64,000 nt of DNA. It comes from Bifidobacterium ramosum. Lineage in GTDB: Bacteria > Actinomycetota > Actinomycetes > Actinomycetales > Bifidobacteriaceae. The stretch covers positions 46,467 through 110,466 of the forward strand of contig NZ_WBSM01000012.1 in assembly GCF_009299505.1 (NCBI RefSeq). The letters run 5' to 3'. Positions 33,383 through 41,446 of this stretch are shown here, one piece after another. Made by a program: the position numbers and the translations under genes. How positions within the stretch are numbered: the first letter of the stretch is position 1; each line of letters begins with the position of its first letter. The notes below the pieces were generated by a model that did not search any database, was not told where the DNA came from, and saw only the letters and a list, made by a program, of their open reading frames with translations.

Positions 33383-33410
33383 CAGTTGCCGGATGAACGA
33401 CGGCGACGAC

Positions 33411-33473
33411 CGACTGACGATTGCGGACGCGCGACTGACGACTGCGGACACGCGACTGACGGCTGCCGCACGT
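33411..33473. repeat. 21-bp tandem repeat
   Basis: Three imperfect copies of CGACTGACGATTGCGGACGCG begin at 33411, 33432 and 33453, just after the pump stop codon. A shorter fourth (GTGACTGACATTC) follows. Confidence 0.75.
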
Positions 33474-33518
33474 GTGACTGACATTCATCGGTCGCGTGGC
33501 AGTCTCCCCTCGCTCATG

Positions 33519-33546
33519 GTGTGGGTTTCCGTAGGAAATCCACACC
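33519..33546. terminator. Hairpin between convergent pump genes
   Basis: GGTGTGGGTTTCC pairs with GGAAATCCACACC across three bases with one G-U pair. It lies 14 bp from the stop codon of the minus-strand pump. Confidence 0.75.
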
Positions 33547-33559
33547 AGCCACCCGTCCG

Positions 33560-35080
33560 CTACGCCTCAACCAGTTCCGGCGCATGCCGCGTCGAGCAGC
33601 GGAACATAAGCGCCGCAAGCACGACGCCAACCACGGCCATACCCGCAAGCACCCACATGCTTAACGAGAATCCCCGCACATAGGATGCGGCCTCACTGGC
33701 GCCGCCCCGGGCCGCGGCGGCGGAGAACTCGGACAGCAGCACGCTGGCCACGGCCGTGCCGATCGCGCCGGCGAGCTGCTGCACGGTGTTCATCACCGCC
33801 GAACCGTCTGCGTTGAGCCGCGCGGGCAGCTGATTGAGCGCATGGGTCTGGTCGGGCACGAGCACGAATCCGGAGAACGCCATGAACACCGCGTAGGCGA
33901 CGGCCACCGCCGCCACGCTGCCGGATGCGAGGACGAGCACCATATCCATCACGGTCACAACCGCGAACCCGGTCATGATGAACTTCGGCGGGAAGTGGTT
34001 TTTCAGCGCGCCGCCGATCAGCGGCGCCGCGATCGCGCCGACCACCGCGCCCGGCAGCAGCGTCAGTGCCGCGGGTAGGCTGCCCATCCCGAAGCCGCGT
34101 TGCAGCAGAATCGGCAGCATGAAGTTCAGTCCGAGCACGCCGCCGGACGCCATGAGCAGAATCAACATGCCCAGCGAAAAACCGGGATACGTGAATACGC
34201 GCACCTCGACCAGCGGCCGAGTCATACGCAGCTGCACGAGCACGAACACGACCAATACCGCCACGCTCGCAGCCAGCGTCAGCCAGAACCGCCAGTCGCC
34301 GTTCCAGCTCGCGAAGAAGCTCACCGCGACGATCAGGCCGGCCAATCCGGCCGCGACCAAAAGCAGCGACGGCACGCTGATCGTCGCCTGTTCGGCGTCG
34401 CCGGGATGGCGGATCTCCGGCACGGTGGCCATGCCGAGCAGGAACGCGACGAGCAGGAACGGCAGCATCGTGTAGAAGATCCAATGCCAGTCGAGCCATT
34501 CCATGACCATGCCGCCGAACACCGGGCCGATGGCCGGCGCGGCGCAGGTGACGAGGCTGACGATGCCAAGCATCGCCCCGCGCTGTTCGAGCGGCGCCTT
34601 TTCGAGGATGATGTTGGTGATAAGCGGCAGCGAGATGCCGGTGCCGAGCGCCATGACGAGTCGCGCGGCGAGCAGCATCGGGAAGCTCGCGGCGAACGCG
34701 CCGATCAGCGTGCCGGCGGTGAAAATCGCCACCGCCGCGACGAACAGGGTTTTCGTGGCGAACCGGCGCACCATGAACGGTGAGCTGGGGATCGCGACCG
34801 ACAACAGCAGCAAATAGCCGGTGGTGAGCCATTGCACGGTGGACGCGTCGACCGCGAACTCCTGCATGAGCGTGGAGTAGGCGATGTTGAGCGACGTTTC
34901 CGACAGGATGCCGAGGAACGTGAGGATCGCGAGCGCGATCACGCAGACGATGATGGCCGCGGGAACGGGGCGTTTGCCGTTGACCGGCTGGGCGGATGAC
35001 TGCGCAGCCGGTTGCGTGGGCGACGGCACGGGCGGCGACGGCTGTACGGTGGATGACTGTGCGTCGGTTGTAGTGTTCAT
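33560..35080 (-). CDS. DHA2-type multidrug MFS transporter regulated by MarR
   Basis: A 506-residue pump with about 14 hydrophobic segments. SETSLNIAYSTLMQEFAVDA, TVQWLTTGYLLLLSVAIP and GTGISLPLITNII match the EmrB/LmrB branch. The ATG at 35080 overlaps the stop codon of the upstream marR gene by four bases (ATGA), so the two are translationally coupled and the pump is likely induced through MarR. Compounds exported are unknown. Confidence 0.9.
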   Translation of the reverse strand: MNTTTDAQSSTVQPSPPVPSPTQPAAQSSAQPVNGKRPVPAAIIVCVIALAILTFLGILSETSLNIAYSTLMQEFAVDASTVQWLTTGYLLLLSVAIPSSPFMVRRFATKTLFVAAVAIFTAGTLIGAFAASFPMLLAARLVMALGTGISLPLITNIILEKAPLEQRGAMLGIVSLVTCAAPAIGPVFGGMVMEWLDWHWIFYTMLPFLLVAFLLGMATVPEIRHPGDAEQATISVPSLLLVAAGLAGLIVAVSFFASWNGDWRFWLTLAASVAVLVVFVLVQLRMTRPLVEVRVFTYPGFSLGMLILLMASGGVLGLNFMLPILLQRGFGMGSLPAALTLLPGAVVGAIAAPLIGGALKNHFPPKFIMTGFAVVTVMDMVLVLASGSVAAVAVAYAVFMAFSGFVLVPDQTHALNQLPARLNADGSAVMNTVQQLAGAIGTAVASVLLSEFSAAAARGGASEAASYVRGFSLSMWVLAGMAVVGVVLAALMFRCSTRHAPELVEA

Positions 35081-35592
35081 GATTCCCTCGCTCTCATGTC
35101 GCCCTGCATGAGGCGCAGGGCTTCGGTCAATGTGCGTACGACGGTTTCGCATTGGTCGGCGGTGATGCCGGCGAGCACGCGGCTGAGGTGCGCGTGGTAT
35201 TCCTCGACGTAGGTGCGGCGCAGGTCGAGGCCGCGGCCGGTGAGGGTGAGCGTCACCGCGCGACGGTCGGTTTGGTCGGCGTGCTTGACGAGCAGACCGA
35301 GGTCGGCCATGTCGCCGACGAGTTTGGTAACGCTTGGCGTGGTGACGCCGAGGAAGGCGCTGACGTCGCCGACACGGGCGGTGCCGTATTGCTGCCCGTT
35401 CGGCCGGTTAAGATGCCAGACCGCGTCGATGACGTGGATATAGCGCGGTTTGATGCCGGCGGGCAGCGCCGGCATGAGTTCGGTGATGGCTTTCGCTTTC
35501 CAGCAGGCGTCGAGCAGCCGGCGCACGTCGTCGACCGGCAGGCCTGTGGGTTCGTCGGCGTGCGTCGTCGCTCGATTGTCGGATGGCGTCAT
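35077..35592 (-). CDS. MarR-family regulator
   Basis: A 171-residue winged-helix repressor (VGDVSAFLGVTTPSVTKLV for the recognition region, then DRRAVTLTLTGRG in the wing). The ATG at 35592 is preceded by GGAGAT, which favours it over the ATG at 35616. A perfect-looking dyad (ACTTACCAA...TTGGTAAGT) upstream is its likely operator, so it controls itself and the coupled pump. Confidence 0.85.
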   Translation of the reverse strand: MTPSDNRATTHADEPTGLPVDDVRRLLDACWKAKAITELMPALPAGIKPRYIHVIDAVWHLNRPNGQQYGTARVGDVSAFLGVTTPSVTKLVGDMADLGLLVKHADQTDRRAVTLTLTGRGLDLRRTYVEEYHAHLSRVLAGITADQCETVVRTLTEALRLMQGDMRARES

Positions 35593-35607
35593 ATCGGATC
35601 TCCGATT

Positions 35608-35637
35608 ACTTACCAATAGTCATTACTGTTGGTAAGT
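35608..35637. promoter_or_regulatory. Probable MarR operator
   Basis: ACTTACCAATAG and CTGTTGGTAAGT form an inverted repeat directly upstream of the marR start, the usual place for autoregulation. Confidence 0.7.
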
Positions 35638-35710
35638 ATATGACCAGCCGTGACAAGTAGCCGCGATGCGGAACGGGACGGTACGGCGACGCAATACGTT
35701 GCAACGCCCG

Positions 35711-36457
35711 TCAGCCGTGACGCCAACCAGTGAGGAAGGACGCGGCCTTGGCTGCGTCGTCGCGGTACGCCTTGCCGTATTCGTCGATGAGACCGTGGAA
35801 TTCCTTGAGCTGGGCGACGGTCAGGTCCGAGGCGAGCACAGCCGGCGCGAACGCCTTGTGGAAGGCCGGATAGCCGGTCGGCACGGTGAAGCCGAGGAAT
35901 GCGAACAGACGTCGGGCGTAGGTATCGGCGACGAACGCGCGGCGCGAGAAGACGTACAGCACCAGATCATCGGCCGTTTCGCCGCCGACGCCGAACAACG
36001 ACAGCAGTTCGGATCGCAGCCCGTCGTCCGTCAGACCGCGCGCGCCGTCGGGATCCGCACCGCAACGCTCGACATACCAACGGCTGAGCGACTGCAGGGT
36101 CTTCGCCTTGTTGCGGTAGAAACCGGACGGGCGGATGAGACCCTGCAACGCCTCCGGCTCCAATGCGGCGATGGCGTGCGGGTCGAGCACGCCGGCGGAC
36201 TTCAGTGCCGCGAGCGAACGGTCGACGTTGCCCCACGCGGTGTTCTGGGTGAGCACGGCGCCGACCATGATCTCGAACAGCGTGTCGGCCGGCCACCAGT
36301 TCGTGGGGCCAAGCTCGCGCTCCATGCACTCGTACAGCGAAGCGATGTCGGCCGGAGTCGGCACGCGGACGGGCGCGGCGGCTGCGACGTCGGCCGCACC
36401 GCCCGAACACTCCGCAGCTTCCGTACTGGTCACGCGTCGAGCTCGCGTTCGAGCCAT
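35711..36457 (-). CDS. HhH-GPD DNA glycosylase-like protein (endonuclease III family)
   Basis: A protein of about 248 residues. LTQNTAWGNVDRSLAAL is the endonuclease III opening, and SLFGVGGETADDLVLYVFSR is the helix-hairpin-helix with the catalytic Asp nearby (FVADTYARRLF). The usual four-Cys iron-sulfur cluster at the C-terminus is absent, as in the short group of these proteins. The start is either ATG at 36457, overlapping padR by 28 bp, or GTG at 36433, overlapping it by four (GTGA), which fits coupling better. Confidence 0.8.
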   Translation of the reverse strand: MARTRARRVTSTEAAECSGGAADVAAAAPVRVPTPADIASLYECMERELGPTNWWPADTLFEIMVGAVLTQNTAWGNVDRSLAALKSAGVLDPHAIAALEPEALQGLIRPSGFYRNKAKTLQSLSRWYVERCGADPDGARGLTDDGLRSELLSLFGVGGETADDLVLYVFSRRAFVADTYARRLFAFLGFTVPTGYPAFHKAFAPAVLASDLTVAQLKEFHGLIDEYGKAYRDDAAKAASFLTGWRHG

Positions 36458-36951
36458 TGGCGTTCGGCGTCGATTTCGGCGTCGTGGATCATGAGCACCG
36501 CACGGCGGTATTTGTCGGCGACCTTGTCGTTGTCGATCGGCCCCTCGCCGTCGCTGTACAGGCGGCGCACGTCGGAGCCGAGCGAGTCGAGCCGGCGTTG
36601 CAGCACGGCGCGGCGGTCGGCTTCGTCGGGGATGACGGAGAGGAACGACAGGACGACCGCCCATTTGGTGATGTTGGTGAGGTTGTAGCCGCTCGTGTTT
36701 TTCAGCTCCTCGATCAACCGCTCGCGGCCGGCGGGTTCGAGGTGGAATTCGCGCAGGCGGCGGCCGTTGACGACGGTGAAGGTCTCGCCGATGTAGCCGG
36801 CCTTGACGAATTTGTTCGTCACCGAGTGGAGCGTGCCGTCGGAGACGGCCTGCATGTAGCCCTGCAGCTGTTCCATCTTCTTGCGCAGACGGTAGCCGCA
36901 CAACGGCTCCTCGCTCAGGAAGCCCAGGGTCATGAGTTCTATCGTGTTCAT
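36430..36951 (-). CDS. PadR-family regulator
   Basis: A 173-residue regulator with the PadR winged helix (LGFLSEEPLCGYRLRKKMEQ) and a C-terminal helical dimer domain. The ATG at 36951 aligns with the paralogue at 43946; no clear ribosome site is seen. Upstream lie two GATATCTC/GAGATATC dyads, shared with the divergent reductase-like gene. Its 3' end is coupled to the HhH-GPD gene, an unusual pairing. Confidence 0.85.
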   Translation of the reverse strand: MNTIELMTLGFLSEEPLCGYRLRKKMEQLQGYMQAVSDGTLHSVTNKFVKAGYIGETFTVVNGRRLREFHLEPAGRERLIEELKNTSGYNLTNITKWAVVLSFLSVIPDEADRRAVLQRRLDSLGSDVRRLYSDGEGPIDNDKVADKYRRAVLMIHDAEIDAERQWLERELDA

Positions 36952-36962
36952 CATATGTTCAT

Positions 36963-36983
36963 GATATCTCAATCCGAGATATC
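36963..36983. promoter_or_regulatory. Dyad before padR, likely PadR operator
   Basis: GATATCTC and GAGATATC are inverted around AATCC, 12 bp from the padR start. The site would let PadR block its own transcription. Confidence 0.65.
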
Positions 36984-37070
36984 TCAGAACGACACGCCGA
37001 CAGTGAACGCATCGACGCCGCACGTCATCGGCGGAATCACGCCGTTCTTGCGGCATCTATAAATCTTTCT

Positions 37071-37095
37071 GATATATCTCAGTTTGAAATATCTC
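37071..37095. promoter_or_regulatory. Second PadR-type dyad before the reductase-like gene
   Basis: GATATATCTCA and GAAATATCTC form a related imperfect site, 108 bp from the first. The two sites occupy the 315-bp divergent region, with nothing else recognised there. Confidence 0.5.
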
Positions 37096-37266
37096 TTTCT
37101 GAGGTGCATACTGGCATCAGCGCGAACGCAACGGACGGAAACCCCACCGCGGCGATCGCACCGCCAATAACCGAAACGAACACCAGCCATAACCAACAAC
37201 CACCGCAGGCCCATCACATACAGCACACGGCATGCGGCACACGGCACCTTCGAAAGGAACACCACC

Positions 37267-37887
37267 ATGAGCACCATCACCATCTTCGGCGCAGGCAACA
37301 TCGGCTCCGCGGTCGCGGGCATCGCCGCCAAGTCCGGCGCGAGCGTGCAGGTCATCGACCGCAACCCGGACAAGGCCGCCGCCGCGGCCGAGGGCGTCAC
37401 CGGCGCCAAGTTCGGCGAGGCCGCTATCTCCGGCGACATCGTCGTGCTCGCCCTGCCGTTCCCGGCCTACGACGAGGTGCTCGCCACCTACGCCGACCAG
37501 CTGGCCGGCAAGACCGTGGTCGACGTGGCCAACCCGATCGACTTCACCACCTTCGACCTCGCCCTGCCGGAAGGCTACAAGTCCGCCGCCGAGTACGTGG
37601 CCGCCAAGCTGCCGAACAGCACCGTGGTCAAGGGCTTCAACACCACGTTCGCCGCGACGCTGGCCACCGGCGAAAACGACGGCGCGCCGACCGTCGTGCA
37701 GCTCGCCTCCGACAGCGAGGACGCCAAGAAGGCCGTCGCCGCGTTCATCGAGGGCGCGGGCCTCAAGACCGTGGACGCCGGCGCACTCAAGCGCGCGCAG
37801 TACCTCGAGGGCTACGGCGCGCTGCAGATCATCCTCGGCGTGACCGAGCAGACCCCGTGGACCGGCGGCTTCAAGGTCGTCAAGTAA
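37267..37887 (+). CDS. NADPH-dependent F420 reductase-like oxidoreductase
   Basis: A 206-residue Rossmann-fold protein. IFGAGNIGSAVAGIAAKSGA is the dinucleotide loop and VVDVANPIDF a family motif; NTTFAATL and the tail EQTPWTGGFKVVK also fit. In methanogens the family moves hydride between NADPH and F420, but bifidobacteria are not known to make F420, so another substrate or flavin is likely. GAAAGGAAC precedes the ATG. It is divergent from padR, which probably controls it. Confidence 0.8.
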   Translation: MSTITIFGAGNIGSAVAGIAAKSGASVQVIDRNPDKAAAAAEGVTGAKFGEAAISGDIVVLALPFPAYDEVLATYADQLAGKTVVDVANPIDFTTFDLALPEGYKSAAEYVAAKLPNSTVVKGFNTTFAATLATGENDGAPTVVQLASDSEDAKKAVAAFIEGAGLKTVDAGALKRAQYLEGYGALQIILGVTEQTPWTGGFKVVK

Positions 37888-37963
37888 GCGTCGGACAAGC
37901 AGTCAAGCGAGCCGGCGGGTTCGGCCGGTCCAGTCCGCACGAACCCGTCCCACCTTACCTAAC

Positions 37964-38013
37964 CAGCGGGCATACGGCCGATTCCGGTGCCGGGATCGGC
38001 CGTATGCCCGCTG
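37964..38013. repeat. Hairpin family H, copy 5 (GC-richer variant)
   Basis: CAGCGGGCATACGGCCGAT pairs with ATCGGCCGTATGCCCGCTG. It differs from other copies at several positions, and the arms change together so pairing is kept. It lies between convergent genes. Confidence 0.9.
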
Positions 38014-38037
38014 AAGGAACGTGGCGCGAGAACGCAG

Positions 38038-39084
38038 CTACCGTACCGCCACCGATTCCTTCTCCACTACAGCGCACCGGATACGCCCACGATCCACGGA
38101 TAAATCGGGCAGAACGGCGCGTGTTTCCACCGCATCGAGCGCACCGCCCATGTCCCGTCCTTCGATCATCGAGATCAGCTTGCATGCACCCCAATAGCCC
38201 ATTTCATAATGCGGCAGTTCGATGGACGTCAACCGCGGTTCGAAGAACACGGACAGCAGTTCGAAATTGTCCACGCTGACCACGGACAGGTCCCGGCCAA
38301 TGCGCAGGCCTCGCCGCACGGCCGCCTCGTAGATGAACCGCGCGCGCACGTCATTGAAGCAGAACACCCCGTCTGCGCCCGTGTCCAGCAACGCTTCGGC
38401 CTGCATGTCGGCGTCGACCTTCTCGTCCGGATCGAACACAGGCCGGTCGTCACTCGCGATGCCGGCCCGGTCAAGAGCCGCGTGATATCCGGCCAGTCGA
38501 CGAGGCTGCGCGATGACCGTCGGCGGCGAACCATAATACGCAATGCGTCGGCATCCGGCGGCCAGCAGCCGAGCCACCGCATCTTCGCCTATCCCCTGCT
38601 CGTCCGGTCCGATGGACGGGCACTGTCCGTCCTTGTCCTCGGCATCCACCATGACCGTGGGGCAATCGTCGAGCGCGTCCGGCAGCGTCATCACCCGGTC
38701 GTACATGGCTGCATAGAGGAAGCCGTCGACGCCGTAGCGGCGCAGCATGTCGATCTGCTGCCGTTCGAGTTCCGCGTCATTGCCGGTGTTGACGACCGTC
38801 AGCAGGTATCCGAACGTACGAGCCGCATCTTGTGCGCCGAGGATGATACGACCGGCATATGGCGTGGTGGCGACGTCATCGCCGATCAGTCCGATCATAT
38901 GGCTGCGGTTGGTGCGAAGCCCCCGCGCGATGGGATTGATCACGTAGCCCATCGCTTCGGCTTGTTCGCGTATCTCATGGGCGATCTCGGGTTTGATGCG
39001 TCCCCGGCCCTTGCCGTTGAGCACGCGTGAGACCGTCGCCGTGGAGACCCCGGTCTTGAGCGCGATATCCTTCAACGTGACCAT
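38038..39084 (-). CDS. LacI-family regulator of the CUT1 importer
   Basis: A 348-residue repressor with HTH MVTLKDIALKTGVSTATVSR at the very start and a sugar-binding domain (VSVVSVDNFELLSVFFEP, LTSIELPHYEMG). The ATG at 39084 has GAGGG six bases before it. The gene follows the importer on the same strand, beyond two hairpins. It is the best candidate to bind the two GGCAATCGATTGCC palindromes before the solute-binding protein gene. Confidence 0.85.
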   Translation of the reverse strand: MVTLKDIALKTGVSTATVSRVLNGKGRGRIKPEIAHEIREQAEAMGYVINPIARGLRTNRSHMIGLIGDDVATTPYAGRIILGAQDAARTFGYLLTVVNTGNDAELERQQIDMLRRYGVDGFLYAAMYDRVMTLPDALDDCPTVMVDAEDKDGQCPSIGPDEQGIGEDAVARLLAAGCRRIAYYGSPPTVIAQPRRLAGYHAALDRAGIASDDRPVFDPDEKVDADMQAEALLDTGADGVFCFNDVRARFIYEAAVRRGLRIGRDLSVVSVDNFELLSVFFEPRLTSIELPHYEMGYWGACKLISMIEGRDMGGALDAVETRAVLPDLSVDRGRIRCAVVEKESVAVR

Positions 39085-39173
39085 ATGCATCCCTCGTCGC
39101 GTCGATATCGATGTAGCACCGCTCATAGTAACGTGCCCCGTCCCACTCAATGTCCACCCAATGTCCATTCAAC

Positions 39174-39209
39174 GGCCGTGCTGCCGTCATTTTCGACGTC
39201 AGCACGGCC
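39174..39209. terminator. Hairpin between importer and lacI
   Basis: GGCCGTGCTG pairs with CAGCACGGCC, with GTC/GAC extending inward over a loop. No T-run is clear, so it may attenuate rather than stop transcription. Confidence 0.55.
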
Positions 39210-39257
39210 ACTCACCTGCCGCAAGCCGAGCGCCGTCGTCATATGGGGACGGCGAAG

Positions 39258-39300
39258 GCCGGAGCGGATCGCACGATCATACGTGCCTCTTCGCTCCGGC
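39258..39300. terminator. Hairpin after the CUT1 permease gene
   Basis: GCCGGAGCG pairs with CGCTCCGGC and an inner GCAC/GTGC stem adds to it. It lies 28 bp after the permease stop codon. Confidence 0.6.
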
Positions 39301-39327
39301 TCATGCCCGCATTCCGTCCGGTTCCGC

Positions 39328-40278
39328 TCAGCCCTTGACCGCGCCGAGCATCACGCCCTTGTTGAAGTACTTCTGCAGGCACGGGTACAGCACGAGCAGC
39401 GGGATCGTGGCGACGATGATCACGCCGAACTTGATCTGGTCGGCAAGCTGCTGCTGCGCGGCGGCGTTGAGGTTCGAGGCGACGGACTGCGAGACGAGCA
39501 GGATCTGCTGGAGCACGACCTGCAGCGGCTGTTTGTTCTGGTCGGAGATGTAGATCAGGCCGGTCATGAAGTCGTTCCAGTGGCCGACGAAATAGTACAG
39601 TCCGATCACGGCGAGGATGGCGGGGCTCAGCGGCAGCACGACCTTGAAGAAGTAGCCGAGATAGCCGAGTCCGTCGATCTGCGCCGCATCATGCAGCTCC
39701 TCGGGGATGGACGACTCGAAGAACGAGCGGGCGACGATCACGTTGTACACGCTCACCGCGCCGGGCAGGATGAACACCCACATCGTGTCGATGATGCCAA
39801 GCTGCTGGAACAGCAGGTAGTTTGGCACGAGGCCGCCGGCGAAGAACATGGTGACGGTGAACAGGAACAGGATGACGCGGCGCGGTTTGAATTCGGGGCG
39901 GGACAGGGCGAACGCGCACGGGATGGTCACCGCCATATTGACCGCGGTGCCGAGTACCGAGTAGACGATGGTGTTCCAGTAGCCGCGCCAGATCTGCGCG
40001 TTGGCGAAGATCTTCGCATAGCCGGCGAACGTGATGCCGGAAGGCAGCAGTCGCGTCTGGCCGGAGGCGACGCTGTTCGGATCGGAGAACGAAGAGATGA
40101 CGACGAACCACAGCGGATACAGCACGATCAGCACGACGAGCAGGATCAGGCCGTCGATAACGCCAAGGGTGATCCAGTCTCCGACCGTGCGCCGTTCGCG
40201 CTGCTTTGTGTTCCATGGGATGTCGTTGCCGTTGGATTTGGGGGCCTGGGCCATGGCCGTGGCGATTGATGCGCTCAT
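39328..40278 (-). CDS. CUT1 ABC sugar permease, LplC/AraQ type
   Basis: A 316-residue permease with six predicted helices. The ATPase-contact EAA loop reads EELHDAAQIDGLGYLGYFF. Closest in style are LplC-like subunits that work with complex plant oligosaccharides. GAAGGAG precedes the ATG. It is the third importer gene, 19 bp after the partner permease. No ATPase gene is present, so it probably uses the shared MsmK-type ATPase found elsewhere in such genomes. Confidence 0.9.
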   Translation of the reverse strand: MSASIATAMAQAPKSNGNDIPWNTKQRERRTVGDWITLGVIDGLILLVVLIVLYPLWFVVISSFSDPNSVASGQTRLLPSGITFAGYAKIFANAQIWRGYWNTIVYSVLGTAVNMAVTIPCAFALSRPEFKPRRVILFLFTVTMFFAGGLVPNYLLFQQLGIIDTMWVFILPGAVSVYNVIVARSFFESSIPEELHDAAQIDGLGYLGYFFKVVLPLSPAILAVIGLYYFVGHWNDFMTGLIYISDQNKQPLQVVLQQILLVSQSVASNLNAAAQQQLADQIKFGVIIVATIPLLVLYPCLQKYFNKGVMLGAVKG

Positions 40279-40297
40279 GATGATGCTCCTTCTCGTC

Positions 40298-41254
40298 TTA
40301 GAAGATGCTCGCGTTGGACACTCGCTTCGAGATCGCGTTGGCCGCGACCAGGAAGACGAAGTTGACGACGGTGTTGAACAGGCCGATGGCCGTGGAGTAG
40401 GAGAACTGGAAGTTGATCATGCCGATCTTGTACACGTAGGTGGAAATCACCTCGGTGGCCGGCAGGTTCAGCGTGTTCTGCATGAGGAAGATCTTGTCGA
40501 AGCCGACATTGAGCACGGAGCCCATGTTGAGGATGAGCAGCACGCCGCAGGTCGGCAGGATCGCCGGGAAGTCGACGTAGCGTATGAGCTGGAGCCTGCC
40601 GGCGCCGTCGAGTTTGGCGGCCTCGTACAGGGATGTGTCCACGGAGCTCAGCGCGGCGAGGTAGATGATCGCGTTCCAGCCGCAGTGCTGCCAGACTTCG
40701 GAGATCCAGTAGACGGCGGTGATCGCGCCCGTGCTGCCCATGAGGCTTTCGTCGCCGAAGAACTGGCCGATGATGCCGGTGTTCGGCGCGAGGAAGATGT
40801 TGAGCATGGAGACGATGACCACGATCGAGATGAAGTGCGGCATGTACGTGATGGTCTGCACGAAGCCCTTGACCCTAGCCGAGTGGATCTGGTTGATGAG
40901 CAGGGCGAGTATGATCGGGAAGATGAAGCCCATGACCAGCGTCCACAGGCTGATGCGGACCGTGTTCGTCATGATCTCGCCGAACAGCGGCGAGCGGAAG
41001 AACTTGTTGAAGTATTTGAATCCGACGAAATCGCCGCCGGTCAGCCCCTTGTCGGGGTCGAACTCGCGGAAGGCAAGCTGAATGCCCCACATCGGCACGT
41101 AGGCGAACAATCCCACGAACACGAGGGCGGGCAGGGTGAGCAGCCACAGTTCCCAATAGCGGCGGAAGTGATCGGCGATGCGGGCGAATGGGCTTGGCTT
41201 GTTGATCGGCTCCTGTACGGGCCGGCTGGCTGCGGAAATGGTGTTGGTTGACAT
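40298..41254 (-). CDS. CUT1 ABC sugar permease, LplB type
   Basis: A 318-residue partner permease. TLPALVFVGLFAYVPMWGIQ starts the membrane part and the EAA loop reads SLYEAAKLDGAGRLQLIRY. The ATG at 41254 gives MSTNTISAASRP, with only a weak ribosome site (GAAAGCG). It follows the solute-binding protein gene, separated by a stem-loop that probably lowers its expression relative to the binding protein. Confidence 0.9.
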   Translation of the reverse strand: MSTNTISAASRPVQEPINKPSPFARIADHFRRYWELWLLTLPALVFVGLFAYVPMWGIQLAFREFDPDKGLTGGDFVGFKYFNKFFRSPLFGEIMTNTVRISLWTLVMGFIFPIILALLINQIHSARVKGFVQTITYMPHFISIVVIVSMLNIFLAPNTGIIGQFFGDESLMGSTGAITAVYWISEVWQHCGWNAIIYLAALSSVDTSLYEAAKLDGAGRLQLIRYVDFPAILPTCGVLLILNMGSVLNVGFDKIFLMQNTLNLPATEVISTYVYKIGMINFQFSYSTAIGLFNTVVNFVFLVAANAISKRVSNASIF

Positions 41255-41378
41255 GATGACGCTTTCGATGGTGACGGAATCATGGATGATGACGGCCGCT
41301 GCACGATGCGGCCGCGTACGAAGAAGGCGAGGTCTGTCGGTCGGATCGGCGGTCACGGCCGACGGACCCGCAATGGCT

Positions 41379-41406
41379 GCGCCGGGAAAAGGGGAAAACC
41401 GGCGCA
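41379..41406. terminator. Intra-operon stem-loop after the binding protein gene
   Basis: TGCGCCGG pairs with CCGGCGCA around an A/G-rich loop, which on the transcript gives a stem followed by pyrimidines. Such hairpins after solute-binding genes often set the ratio of binding protein to permease. Confidence 0.6.
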
Positions 41407-41446
41407 AGTGTCGATGGATGCGGAGGCCGGTTGACCACCATCGCGG

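Noticed and set aside
37267..37887. Evidence for cofactor F420 metabolism
   Set aside because: Only family resemblance supports it; no F420 synthesis gene is in the window and the genus is not known to make F420.
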